Shown: positions 12,742 to 26,100, numbered from the stretch's first letter. The stretch: DNA of 64,000 bases from Bombus terrestris (GCF_910591885.1 NC_063272.1:13528364-13592363); one strand, 5' to 3'. Program-made: numbers and translations. The notes: a model not told the origin generated them from the letters alone.

Positions 12742-14159
12742 TACTAGCTAAAAGTTTCAAGTACAATGGCGTATAAGTTTTTTGTTAGTGGCGTAAGTAA
12801 TTTGCATCGGATCTCTAGTTAAACAAATTGTTCAGAGTATAGAATAATTTTAACAATCATGTACAGTCACATTCCCTATGTTAATAATGTCACCATTCAC
12901 GTTTCTGATCTTCCACATTCAAAGGTCTTATATATATATTTTTGTTATACCTTTGAAGCGTTAGTATATACAAATTATTGTACTGTTGTAATAGAAAGCA
13001 TTCTGTTATTACTCATTTTGTATCACAGAGTGATATTCGGAGGAAAAAGTTAGATTTATGAATTGTATATTTTTATCAGAAAAACATTTAAAAAACACGT
13101 TACTCATAAAAGGAATGTAACGTCATCGAATGTTTGTGTACTTCGCTTAGAATTTACATTTTACAGCGTTTTTAGGAACTACATATCTTCCTGAATACTT
13201 ATGTTTAAATACTTTATTTTTCTTACATTGTTCAAAATATTCGTGACGTTATTTGTTATTTGTTATTAATTGGGTTTCGTTTTATTATTGTTACGTAAGG
13301 TTAGTTCGATCTTACTTGTTGAAGATTTTTCTCGAAATTTAAAAAATGAAAATACGTGCTATGTATGAGGTGTAATTGTGTATCGTGAAGAAAATGGTAC
13401 GATCACGATTGATATTGCGAATATTTCTTGAGTATCGTGAGCAGTTTGTACTCCCATCTTAGGAATATGAGACAATTGTGATATGAACCACTGAACAAAG
13501 GTATTGGAACAAAGTGATAGGAGAGTTAAATACAAAGTAAGAAAAAAATCGCGTAAATATTCTAGAACACAAATGTTTGTATAAAATGTTATATCTTGTA
13601 AATGATTGCGGGGACGTCCGGTTTTTTGTACTAGCGGAACGAGATTGTTATAATAAATCCATAAATGAAAATCGAGCAATTGTCCAGTTACTCTACCTCA
13701 TTACAATTCTTCAATTTTAAAAAGATATGGAACTTTGTACCTTTGAACCTTTAAAGGTCAGGTGTAAGTTTTAGAACAGTACCGGAAGTCAGTGCTGTGC
13801 TATATTGTAGCGGTTAATGATCAACGATTACAATTATTGATGACTACAATTATAAGTGGCTGATTATCAGTCAGAATTAATGATTAGAGTATACTTCAAT
13901 CGAAGTACAGTTGGAATTACCGATCAGAATAAGTGCATAATTATCAATTGCGATTTTTGAGGATTAAAAATTAATCAATCAATCGAATGAAATATTTTAA
14001 TTGATCGTTATTCAACACCGTAGGAAGTGCTCGATTAAAACAGCAATACAAAAAGTACGAAGTAAACGAAGTTCTGCGTTCACTAATTTACCCTTAGTTA
14101 AATAATTAATTAAATCATTAATAGATATATTGGTTATTGCTCGACTTGCTGTAACTTAG
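12742..14159. other. Hexokinase 3' flank
   Basis: AT-rich 3' UTR and spacer. The first clear AATAAA I find is at 13652-13657, 911 nt past the stop, so the 3' UTR may be long or may use a variant signal. From about 13807 to 13995 the DNA is dense in ATTA/TAAT cores, with a degenerate repeat around TACAATTAT. No coding exon seen. Confidence 0.5.
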
Positions 14160-14699
14160 TCTATTGATCTTGTTGCTAGGTGATCTGAGCGCGGTTCTTT
14201 CAAACGTATCAATGTCTAATGGCAGCGTCATCAGATGGCGGCACGTACGCGGTCGTCAAAAAGTGACAGCTCGAACTGTCAGCGGTATGCATACCGCCGC
14301 GTTTCTGCTGCAAATAAGCACTTTATAACTGATCGAAACGAGGGCTAAACCTTATCATTGAGCCTTCCGCTGTTTTAAAAGTCGAAACGGTTCACGAAAG
14401 AAGGATTAACGGTGTAAAACGTGAGACAGTGCGTGAAACGGTGGGTGAGCACGCAAAAGAGAACGGCTTGCCGGCTCGGCTAGTCTACTGGAAGATTCCA
14501 TTGTGAGTGGGCTTTCAAAAAGTTTTATCTCTGAAAATCCAGTGTTTTCGTGCATTCCGTCGTTCGCCCGTAGATGAAACTCGAATGACAGGTATTTTAG
14601 CTTAATCTGTATTTAGAGGACTCGCGGACATTGAGGGTTAATCGTTTTTCATGCGATACAGCCTATTAGAAAGGTTGAGGTTACAGCGGCCGCTGGGTT

Positions 14700-14746
14700 C
14701 AGCTGGGCTCTCAGCTGATGAACGGACGCACCGACCGGTTCACCGT
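14700..14746. repeat. Twin E-box element, copy 1
   Basis: Ungapped 47-bp match to copy 2 at 15873-15919 (about 38 of 47 bases identical by eye). CAGCTG at 14700-14705 and 14712-14717. Confidence 0.6.
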
Positions 14747-15872
14747 CTTTCTTTTAAAAACTGTAATTCCTTTCCTTTGCCTTCGTTTCATGTTCAAATT
14801 ATGTGTAGCCATCGCGATAACTCTTCAGGAGTCTCGTTTCGTGTAAATACGTGTAGTTTTCTTACGATACCGAGAGGTGCTCCGATCCCTATCTTGTAAC
14901 CTCTTTCACCTTTAATTGTAACAGTCCGCGAGAGCCTTTTATTTTTTCCGATTGTTTCATCGATTTGAACTTTAATATATAGATTGTGAGTGAATTGGAA
15001 ATCAGTTGTCAAATCGGTTAAATCGGTATATCTGATGTACGTTCGTGACGAATATCTTGTCAGTTCGATGTTATACATTATAGATGGAATTATACATTAT
15101 GTTTCTGTACATTTTTTTTTTTCAAGTGTATATTAAGATTGAATGTGATGAACGACTTACGACGCTTAGTAAACAGACACGTTAGTGGATCTTATGTTCG
15201 TTACACAAATTGTGAGTGAACTGAAAATTCTTAACTGTTTATATCATGGACGTGTTTAGTTAAGGATAAAATCATACTTGTTTCTATATATCTCTTTTAA
15301 GTGTAGATCAAAATCGGGAGTGATGGATAAAAGCTTTGTTAAACATAGCCGAATTGAATATCCGATTAATTAAGTTACGTGGATCGTTTCGGGAAACTTG
15401 AATGATTTCGCGATTCGTTGAAGTCGAGATCGATATCGATAGGAGCGTTTACACAAAGTATGCAAAGGGAAACGCGTTTTTCCGTACAGTGGTAAAGACG
15501 AATGTCGTTGAACTGTCAGTCGGTCGGGGGTACTGTCGATCACCTGTAAAGCGACCGATGACCGTGTTTCCGCGGAATGTCGGCGGATCACTCGATCGAA
15601 AGTACCTCGCCGATCTATCGATATATGTATATGTACTGTCCAAAAATAACAAATTTAATAACAAAAAAAAGAAAACAAAAACAAAAGAAAAAAAATGTTG
15701 AGAGAAAGAAGAAAGTGGAGAAACACGAATGTGTAATAGTATTTTCGTATGCGTGAAAGATACAAAAGCTCGTTAAATCACCGATGAAAAGTACGCGCGG
15801 TATGACACCGTTATTGCTTGCAAATTGACTCGGTTTTCCGTGAAGCTCCGTCGAGGTCACCGCGCCCGGCTG

Positions 15873-15919
15873 CAGCTGAGCTCCCAGCTGACGAATGGAG
15901 GCTGCGACCGGTTCGCCAT
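15873..15919. repeat. Twin E-box element, copy 2
   Basis: Partner of 14700-14746. CAGCTG at 15873-15878 and 15885-15890, keeping the same 12-bp period. Both copies end with a shared CGACCGGTTC. Confidence 0.6.
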
Positions 15920-16330
15920 GTTCCTTCGTTGTTTTTTTTAAAGGCCACCTCCTTCTTTTTCCCTTTAAATCGCCTTTCACGTGCTCCGCGACCCTCCATG
16001 CCTGTTTCTCTTTTTCCCTCTTCCTCCTCCTTCTCCTTCTCCTCCTGTGTATAACACCACCACCTCCTCTCGGCCGCTTCTTCTGCACCGTTTCCTCCTA
16101 GAAAATCGTATTGTTCGTAGTGTACGCCGTGCGCACCCGAGAACGCTCGACTTCGCCGAACCAGTTCCGAACCTTTTCTTTTATGTGTTTCTTCTTCGCG
16201 GCACGTTCAACACCGTGCGCTCTTCTCCGAGTCAACTACACTCTACTAGTCGGTCTCTCTGTGTCTCAAGGTGACACGTCACGGTGCAACGCGCGCGATA
16301 TTTCGAGGGTGTAACGTGTTACTTCGGAAA

Positions 16331-19300
16331 TTAGTCGGATTTCGAGGGACAGTGTCGCTACGCGGTATATAGCGATACGGTCAGCCGATGTTGTTCACGA
16401 GAATCAACTCGATTCGGGGAATTCAATGTTATTCAGAGGTCGACGTTAGTCACTTGACAATAGTGATTCATTACTCGTTTCTGAAATAATAATGAGTAGG
16501 TAGTGTTATTTATGTACCTCTATATCGGTTTAAATTTCGTTTGTGCCGTGTATTGAAAGTTACAAGTTGCTTTCCTATTATGTGACATTACCGCCAGTAA
16601 TAGCACGTTAAACGACTGGATTTTACTTCGTTAAGTGATTGCTATCCTCATCGGTTCTTGGAATCGACTTCGAGAAGTGTACCTCTTATGTCACGTATGT
16701 AAAATAAACAAATGTGTCAGGTATCTATAGTTTACCTTCGTTTGATGAAGAATAGAGATACTCAGGATTCTCTAGAAATTTAGCTGTTTTGATAATTGGC
16801 CAGATAAGGTCGTGACCCGTAGCAAGTTAGCGAAGTACTGCCGTACCATGGTCACGATGAATTATTCGTGAAGAAAGTTTCACGCAAGCTCGATACCGGA
16901 ACTGTTTAGAATAGAATACAGTGAAAAAAGAAAAACAAGAGGAGGTAAAAAAGGAGGAAAAAAGTTCCTCGTTTGCAACTTACAAATGTTCACTTGCGTT
17001 TAGCATGCAAGCATATAGAAGGCTATAATTTATCGGTCGGCGAGCGTGGACCTTCCTCGCATATAATATGCATCGCTATTTAAAAGCAATCGGGTCTCGC
17101 GTGCTCGGTACGCAGCGTGAGTCACCTGGCTACGGACTCCTGGCTACGGGCTTGCTATTTCTTATTGTGCACGATTGGCTAATGAAGCAAAAGCGACACG
17201 CGGCTGTTACCGCTTTTCATTTTCTTTTTCTTTTTTATCGACGAATCCCTGTCCCGTTGCAATAAAATTCATGTTTATACAGCGTGGCGGGGTTGCGGAG
17301 ATCGCACCGACATGGCACCGCGTTTATCGTTTTAAACCGATTGTACGACGAGCCGGTTAATTGCAAACGTTGTAGTACGTCCGATAATACGGAACCCGTA
17401 GAACAATGCGACGATAATTGGTGGTAAACTGTAATGTAATTACACGAAGCTGCTGCACACCGCTCAAAATAATTAAAGGATCACCTGTTCAAATAGTGTC
17501 CAATAATGAATATACGTAATTCATTTAACCCTGTCGTATTTAATTCGTTCCGTAGGGTATTCCACTTTTTTCTCTGAATAAATTTATTGTCGGATATAAA
17601 TATAAATAAGGAAACAATTTTATTACACCATTAAATATGGGTAATTTAAAGCTTTACTAAAGGACAATAAGAGACTATTGCTAGGATTTTAGATAATTGT
17701 AATGTTTATGTTGATTGTTGTTTACGTTTGCGATTGCATTGTTACGTTCGTGAAAGTATGGAGAACTACGAACGGAGGAAGTGCGATTTGTCGTGTTCCC
17801 GTCGCTTCTAGCGCTACCGGTACGCTATTCTTTTGGAAATAGTGCTTTCCGTGTATAATGGATATTTGTCGAAATTCAATCGATCGAATTCATCGATTCG
17901 ACGCGGATAGTCACGCTGCCGGTATTTAGTAACGCAGGAAATCGTGGAAAAAAGTGGGCTGCAGAGAACGGGATTGAATTGTTCTCTGGGCCGAACGCTG
18001 GTCTGGAACAATACGCTCGTCCAGAAGAGTCGATTGCATTTTATTCACGAGGGACCTATTCGCGACAAAGTTTTTGTCGAACGCAATCGCCTTTATTTCT
18101 ATCTTCATCTCGTGGAGCATTGATACAGACGCATATACAGGATGATTGCAAGTTTCCCTATTTCTTAGCGAATAGAAACCGAATCGACGAATTCTATTTA
18201 TGTTGATCAGAGAATTATATTCCAATCGAATTAAATCGAACCAATTCAAGTTAGCTAGTAAAATTAAAAATGGGGAACGAATCGGAGGAACCAATGCAAT
18301 TTTTCATCAATTAACACAACAGATTCATCCAACCACAGACTTTTAGGCTTCATAGTTTTCCGATCGGTTAAACTCTAATCCATTAGTTCTACTATAATAA
18401 ATTAAGACCTCAATGGAAAAGTATTATAAGTGTCCCTCTGCAAAAATAAGATAAACACAAAAAGTGATACATAACATCCTCATTTATCTAATGAATTTTG
18501 TTACGAATTTACAAATCCTTACGATCGGATATAGTAACATATTTTAATGTTTCGAAACATACAGATTTAACTTTACCTTCGGTTCTCTCAGAGTTAAAGA
18601 TTTTATCATCGGTCATGAATCGATTTTAGCTCCGATTTTAGCGATAAATGAAAGTTCAGGTTCATCGGAGACTCGCTATCGATCGCGTTATCGGTTATCA
18701 AGTTCGCGGACTCACGCAGCGATATCGATTGCGCTTTTCGAATCGTGAAACGCGATTATTCAATCTCAAATGACACACTATTGCGCGAACGTCTCTTGTG
18801 CGCCTTGCTGTCTGCGAGTGGTCGTAGTAACCCCAGTGTTTCTCAATTGGAGGAGACGTTCACATTGGCAAGTTCCTCGGTGGGAAATTATTACGGTCCA
18901 CTCGAGCCTTTCGACTTCCACCATCCTCGATATACATAGTTGAGATTCGATATCACATACAGCCGGCAACGAGATTGATTTACGCCGGTGACCATAGGTA
19001 GGTAGCTTCGGGACCACTTTCATTTATCCTTCGATCGGATCGTGAGCCTTCGGTTAGTTGTGAATACTTTTTTATATAACGATATTGAATTTATTTATTT
19101 ATTTAATGAGTTTTGGAGCTTTGGTGTACCTAAACCTTTAGTGCACATAAAACTTAGAAACATACACAGAAAAAATACTGCCTGGAGGTAGCATTGGAAC
19201 TGAAAATCAACTCGTAGAATTTATTCACTCGCATTTATTAATAACGATACGACTGATAAAATTAAATTAACTGCTAAAAATCTTGTGACTTATTGAAAAA

Positions 19301-21713
19301 GGATGATATCCTAAACTAGGCAAAAATGTAAATAAATTACAATGCTATACAATTTCGGGACTTATAGTATGATGAAATTACATAAAGCTCGAAGTAGAAG
19401 CATCGCGGCAAGATAACGAGTAATGCCGATAACGAGGCTAAGAATCTGTGGATCTTACAAAAGATCTAGCGTACGAATCGATCAAATGGAATTCGCTCGA
19501 TCGATATCGCGCAAGTATGTTTCTTTTTATTGACTCGTATCTAGAGTCAGACCCGTTAGGTTTGCTTAAGCAAATCACGGTCCCTTTATACGGTCCCCGG
19601 TGGCTCGTCGATACGCGCGTTAAAGTCATGTCAAGTGGAGATCGGGTCTACACTCACTCGACTATAGGAGTTAGGCTACGAGGTACTTGGATTTTCGTAA
19701 ATAAAATTTACGGTCGTTGAACTTGATCAACGGACAGGTATAACAGTGTTACGTTAGCCGACTAGTATTTTGCTTCGTTAACTGCCCGTTTATATCCCCA
19801 TCACTTCTTGGAACTAACCATTAGCGTTACGTATGTATAAGGTATAATACTATTCTTGTAAATAGCAAAAGATAGGAAAAAAAGATCGTATGCTTAATTA
19901 ATGAAATTTGTTGAAGCAATTACTGTTTCTCGCGTTTAATACTCTCTGAGATATAACTGCAAAATTTAAATAGATACGCGATACTTGTTATCCTTCTACG
20001 CATTTCTTAAAGTAAAACAGTTTTGTTTGACGGGTGGTTTATGAAATTTATTTGACAGTATTATGTGTAAAATAAATGGTCGTAAATGCGTCAGGTTTTC
20101 CTATTTACTTAGAATTACATCTTCTACAATTGGCCGGATAAAATTCTCGTAGTACTGATGGTCAGTTAACGCGGCATGACCGTAGAACATTGACAATGCA
20201 TACGGCAGGATATCGCGATGGTTGAACCGATTATTTTCGCTTGAAATACGAATAACACGCCCGTTCCATTCGAATTCGTTTCGTTCGAGTTGCCTGGAAA
20301 GACTATTTTTCGCTAGTCGGGAGCTCGGTTTGCTCGTCGTTTCCGATTCCTGTCTCATCCGTCCCTTGGAAATTTCGTTCCGTTCGAACGACGATCGGTC
20401 TCGCGTCTTTGAACGCGAAAACGCGTTCCGTTCGGTGCTTCGGAAAGTCGGAGGACCTTCGCCGGTCGTTCGGGTCATTTCATTCTCTCCCCTCTCTTGC
20501 TGGAAACACGTGGATACGAATTACAGCGGGGTCTCGATTGACTGGCTTAATCGGGACCGAGGTAGCCCGGTTAAATCGAGGCTCGCGAAATTACCTAACT
20601 GAGGCCTAGGGTGGATTAAAAATTGTTATCTGATACGCGCCCCTTTATTGTCGTGCGTTCAACTTTTTTATTTGTTCCAGTTTATATTACTTAACGCGTG
20701 GGCTGCGACAAGAATTCTTTTTTAATTACAGGGCCTTGTTTTATACATAGAACGAACGCACAACAGCGTTTATGTAATTCAAATGTTTCATCATACGGCG
20801 TCTCTGGCAAATCCAATATCGATCACGAATAACGATTACTCATGATGGTCAACATGTTACGCAAAAATAAAAAACGAAATAAGGAAGAAAAATATTATCG
20901 GTTACTTGAAAAATTGCATCGTCATGTAGGTTTTATTAGCGTGTAAAAAAGGCCGACCTTGAGATGACATCGGTGACTTCATCCGAAAAACGACCATCAC
21001 TTTGTCATTTACCGTATAAGTATAATTGGGTAACGATGTTCTTGGATAACGATGCCGAGATTTAAATTAGTAGGAACGACGAGGGAAAGAGAGAATCGAG
21101 CGGCGCGTACCTTTTCCAAAACTCGCACATCTTTTTAATCACGCGTTCTCTACGTATGCGCATGGAAAGGTCGTTAAAAGAAACGCTGTCCGCTCGTTGT
21201 TTCTCGTTTTAACGAGCAAAAAACGAAAAAAGAGACAGGAAAACTAGGAAAGATCGCACAAGCCTTGACATTGACGTTTTTCCATATTTTTCTGTTTAGT
21301 CTGCCTCGTCATAATGAGTTTACAATTGTAGCCAATTGAACTGGTTGATGGCAGAGAGGAGCGGCCGTAATAAATGTTAACTCTTTGTTTGCTTTAAAAT
21401 TAGACTCGCTTTAAATCGCATGCTCGCAAGGTAGAAATTTTCGGAGGCTGCCGGCGTGTCCGAGCTGCCGGCGCCATTAAACGATTTCCGGGCTACCTCC
21501 GATGTTTTTTGTTTTACAGACCGCCGGGTAGATGCATTCCCGTTGCATATTTATTAGACGTCACGCCCGATAACAATCGGTCGATTGTTTAATTCCTCGT
21601 ATACGACGCCGGCTTCTCTTTGCGCAGCGGTATATTATTGTTCGCTCAAATACACGTTCTTCTCTTTTTTCTTCCTTTTTCTAAAATTCAGGATACACAC
21701 TCGCGTACACATA
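16331..21713. other. Gene-poor spacer
   Basis: No conserved coding exon recognised on either strand. Open frames such as those at 20101-20602 are open on both strands at once and have no familiar motif. This may be intergenic DNA or part of a very long 5' intron of the downstream gene. Confidence 0.5.
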
Positions 21714-21960
21714 CAGTGGGCTCACGAAAGTATTCGGACGTAGGAAACTCTACCGTAATAGCTATTTTATGTATAGTGTATTAAGGATATTTTCACTAAA
21801 TGTTTTGTAGCTTCAAAGTGATAGTCGAGTCTCATTACAATGTTAATTAAATCGGAAAATGTTTCGTAAACGCATAATATATTCATAAAAGGTTTCTACA
21901 AATGTTGGAATATTTTTATGAACTATTGTATGAAGATCGCGATCATACAAGAGCTCGTGT
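21714..21960. mobile_element. Tc1/mariner-like element remnant (one end)
   Basis: Begins CAGTGGGCTCACGAAAGTAT, which resembles the terminal inverted repeats of Tc1-type elements (CAGTG...CACAAAAGTATT pattern). It is followed by AT-rich filler with no transposase frame. I could not find the matching opposite end, so it looks truncated. The right boundary is a guess. Confidence 0.35.
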
Positions 21961-22078
21961 GAATTTCTTTCTACTATAGGTACGCGGGCTTTTGAAGTGC
22001 AAGAAAAATAGCCTCAGTTACAATGGGTAATTTTCGTGCCACGGGTTCATTTAGATGAAGAGATTGCGCTCTTAAGTG

Positions 22079-22102
22079 CTCTCTCTCTCTCTCTCTCTCT
22101 CT
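22079..22102. repeat. (CT)n microsatellite
   Basis: Uninterrupted CT dinucleotide run of 24 bases. Confidence 0.9.
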
Positions 22103-22164
22103 GCTCTCTGGCGATACTCCAACTACGGGATTTAGCTAAGTTGAATCTATCCTAGATCAACTGT

Positions 22165-22270
22165 GGAGAAACCATCTCGTAAACAGCTAGAATATTTCCT
22201 CGTTCCTCTTCTTCCGCGGAGAAACCATCTCGTAAACAACTGGAATATTTCCTCGTTCCTCTTCTTCCGT
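22165..22270. repeat. 53-bp direct tandem duplication
   Basis: Two adjacent 53-bp units (22165-22217 and 22218-22270) beginning GGAGAAACCATCTCGTAAAC. They differ at only three positions, implying a recent duplication. Confidence 0.85.
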
Positions 22271-22680
22271 CTACGCTCATGACCTATCCCCATGTGAATA
22301 TTCTAGTACCTATAGATCATCTTGATCACGAACTACCGCAGGGTCATGATATAATTTATGACGTTCGAGACGTTGACCGCGTACACAAAGTCGAGCACGC
22401 GAGTTTCTGATTACTAGACGCGTATGTACCAAGCGTCGTGAACTTACGCCGCGACTTTTGCGAGATTCGAATCGTTGCTGGTTGGTACGCAATCTTGCCA
22501 CGACACGTTTAGCCGTGGCAAGAACTTGGAATAGGGCTTGTTACCCTATTCGTGCTCGCGACAGCCTGAAAATACCGTCGCTCAAAGTTTCCCTCTAAGC
22601 CTTTAACGAAGTTAAACTTCGTTCAACTTCGCTGCTCTTCTGCTGCTGCTGCAGCACCTTTTTTTTCTATGTTCAACGAA

Positions 22681-23160
22681 TATAGGGTGTTTCAGACTTT
22701 TTCTAGTCAAACTGTACTTTATAGGTACGAATGATATAAAAATATTATGATATGAAGATAGCAGATTCGAAGCTTCATTACCAAGTTGTAATACATTAAT
22801 ATTGTAATATAAAAATAAAGGACGTGTTAACAAAGCTGTAGTTTTTATGCTATGATAAAATCCTTTGATAGGCTCACAATCGACGTAATTACTAATCATT
22901 AGTTAGACGTTCATCGACAGAAGATTGATAGTGGTAAGAAATAATATTTATTATTCGACGAAGATGGATTCAACTTCATCTCAAATGATCAATGGATTCT
23001 GCGTATTAACTCATCGCAATAATGAAGACTAAGGTTTTACTTTTCCTACAATTTCTTGATAAAACCTTAAACGACCTACGTCCGTGTAATATTCCTTTCT
23101 CGTTTATACTCCTAAAATGTCGCGACAAATTTCAGTCGGAAAAAACTGGAACACCCTATA
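22681..23160. mobile_element. MITE-like element with terminal inverted repeats and TA duplication
   Basis: The left end TATAGGGTGTTTCAG is the inverted match of the right end CTGGAACACCCTATA. Over about 23 bases only three or four positions differ. Both ends are flanked by TA, the target duplication expected for Tc1/mariner-type insertion. The interior of about 475 bp is AT-rich, contains the palindrome TGTCGCGACA near the right end, and shows no transposase motif. A non-autonomous element is the best reading. Confidence 0.65.
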
Positions 23161-26100
23161 TTAGCGTACAGGTTTCTCTCTAGCGTAGAATTCGCGAGCT
23201 CGACGTATAGAAACGGAACAACGGTTAAAGAAAAAAGAATCGTACGTATGGATGGTACGTGGGCGCGGTACGGATCACGTGCACAGTCGGCTCGTAAAAT
23301 ATCAGGGTCGTGCGAAAATTTCCGCAACTCTTCTCGATGTTTACAAGCGATCGTCGATCTTCCGTGTCCTTTCTCACGGGTCCGCGGCGAGAATAGGTGC
23401 ACCGCAGGTTTCTATGCGAGTATTATGCGCGGAACGGGAGCGATGTTACACGAGCGAAGAAGTGGTGAACTGTGAAAAACCTGTTCTCTTCGAAAGCTCG
23501 AGTCGATCTACGTTTTTATATGGCTGACCCTTTACTAACGCCAAACTGACCTTCTGCTCGGACGCGTCTATCCATTAGCAACGGGACCGTTTTGCGAATA
23601 ACCATCCTGTTACTTCTTGATACTCGTATAACATGTACTTCCTTCGTTCGCTACAACTTGGATGGAGTTTGTTCTGCAAGTGGTTTTTAACGTAGGCGTC
23701 TAGTCTCGAAAGACGTTTCGAAAGATGACTGCTTGTTTTCGATGCTGTAGCTTGAGTAATTGCTTCGTGCTTTAACCTATTAGAGCACGTTACTCGTGTG
23801 CCTCAAGTTTTACTCGACGTTTCCCAAACTTTGATGTATATATCGGGAAACAAGATTGTTTGTAAGAATTTCTAACGCTCCGTTCAAATTAATCAAGTTG
23901 TCTGAATTGAAGCGTCTTGAAATTACTATAGTAGCGAATCTATCGTTTTGTTATGTACGGAATACGAACCTGTTATTTGCTTAGAGTTGCGAGTTTTCAT
24001 CTTCGTCATAAGCTCGTTTTTATTAGTCAAGTCATTCGACTTCGAGTTATCTGAAACCGTTTTACAAACTGTTCTTTCGGTTGTTTTGGAATACTTAATT
24101 TCTAAAGCCTTAAACGAAGTTGAAGTATTTCATTTACATTGAAACGACTTTAAAGCAACTTGACTTATATGTACAGAAACTTGAAGTAGAGTTATTGAAC
24201 TCAAACGTCTTGAATTCGAAAGCGACTTGTCTAATCCGAACGAGACTAGAAGGTGAGTCATATTCCGGAGAGCGCGGAAGTAGAAAAAGTCGGCCTGACC
24301 GTCTGATCGCTTCGTAGCTAATTTACTGTGCCTTCAACTTTGATCGTCTTTACGATCGGTCCGGTTGAATTGGCAACAAAATTGGCAGAACGATCGAGCT
24401 GCGTTACCGTTATCGAAATGAAGCGGTCGCTACTGAACGCAAAATAGGAAAGTGGATGGTGTATGTTCGCGTGGCGTACAGAAGCTGCAGGCGTAGTCGG
24501 TGAACTACGAGGTTGTTGCACGGCCAACCTCTGTATCGTACTCTACACGGTGGTATCACACACTGTTACCTAGCACCCTTTTTGCAAACATATCACCGAT
24601 CGTTTGTTTTCTTCGGGGCCGCGCGTACTAACTTTCGCGTTATTATATCCCCTTTGCGCACTATGCAGCACGCTTTCTTATTTTAAATTTTGTTCGTTCG
24701 TTTTATTTATCATTTCGAAACCGTACGGGATGTTAACTCTTCTTACGAGTTTCTTTTTTGCGCTCCTCTGACCATGGTCGAAAGATCGCGCTTGAAATCC
24801 TCTTTTTCCTCTCCGAGGATAACGCCGCGATCGCGCGCATTGACCCCTCTATTTTCTCGTTTTGCAATAGCGCGAATCGCGCAACGTGTCGCAGGTTTAT
24901 AATGGTTGCGCATCTCCCACCTTTTCGTCGAGAGCTATCCGTTGAGTGCCGAGTTTTCTTCGACTTTGCCCCCGCCTTCTTTTTTATCCCGGCGAGTTTC
25001 TCGGTCAGCCAACGAGCACAGCTGATGGCGGGAAGATACTATATAATTAGAAAGTATACGCGTAGCCATGTGGCTCGGTTTAAGGTGGAGTCTGCAAATA
25101 CGTCTTGCAAATCTGCCGAGAGAAGCGACTAGGCAGAGTCGTTAGCGGTTTACTTATTTGCACTTTTAGCTCGCTTCTTCCGTTTACATTTTTCCCTCGT
25201 TCTCCCTAGTCATCGTAACTGGCTACAGAACTACGGCCTGCGCTCGTTTCTTTCCGTCGTTGATTCACAGTCTAACGATACCGGTCCCCGTGCAACACGT
25301 GCGTTCGAGATCTCTCTCGCGTGTAATTTAAAACGTCGAGAGATTGATATTTTAACACCCTGTGTAGTTTGCGTTTACCAGGCCGCTTTGCAACGTACAC
25401 ACACGTTTTACATGCGCGGGGATAGAAAGATTCGCGTCTCGATTACAGGGGCCGATGAGCACGTTCGGTCGATTTGACTTAGCTAGGCGAAAAAGGGGTG
25501 TCTCGAGGAGTCTGGCCGAAGCTTAGGCAGGGGAGGCTTTCGATGCGGTTTCATCCTCTCTGTCTACCACGAAAGTTGCGCAGGTTCGTCCCGCAGGACC
25601 GTCAGTTACTTAACGTTGTGAAGACCGAACGAAAATGAGAAGGGACAAAATCAGTGCGTAATTAGACATCGACAGACAGTTGGTCTACTCTCGGTGGTTC
25701 CTCTTGATGCTTGGATGCAGGCTCGTCGAACATCCCGGTAATTCGATCATTCATCGGGTTGATTACGAATTGCAGTCGATTCTTGGTGTTCCTTGATCGT
25801 TGAGAGTGAAATAGGTGAGTTTCTTTTAACCGGGATACTTTCCGGGCTAATCCGAGGAGATTAGAGAGGAAAATAATTCTGTTTCGGGAAAATACCGGTG
25901 TTGTGTCGCGAACGAGGACAAATAGTTTACGGTAATTCAGGTAACGCACAGATGGTCGGGCAATAAAAGTAATGGACTACCTCTCTTAAGTGGCGCTGCA
26001 CGAAGAAAAATAGAAATTTCTTTCAAAAAGTGCTTTAGAGATAATAACGTCAAATCAAAAGTCTGCTTTTTTATCTTATGTACGATGACTCGCGAAACAA

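Larger units (their letters stand above)
14160..16330 (+). promoter_or_regulatory. CpG-rich promoter-like region with duplicated twin E-box element
   Basis: CpG-rich blocks (about 14170-14500 and 15780-16330) separated by ordinary DNA. The first contains AGATGGCGGC (YY1/Pho-like core), a 16-bp palindrome at 14282-14297 and a strong donor-like GTGAGT after 14502. Two diverged 47-bp copies at 14700-14746 and 15873-15919 each carry two CAGCTG E-boxes 12 bp apart. The long ORFs here are low-complexity (Ser/Phe or Arg/Lys) and open on both strands, so I do not call them genes. It may be the upstream promoter of the large gene starting at 36.7 kb; this is inference. Confidence 0.35.

Noticed and set aside
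15615..16101. Long overlapping frames on both strands (Arg/Lys-rich minus; Ser/Phe/Leu-rich plus)
   Set aside because: They come from pyrimidine-rich and CpG-rich low-complexity DNA and are open on both strands, so they are composition artefacts.
20101..20609. About 125-codon frames open on both strands
   Set aside because: Mirror-image openness from TTCG/CGAA-rich sequence; no recognisable domain.
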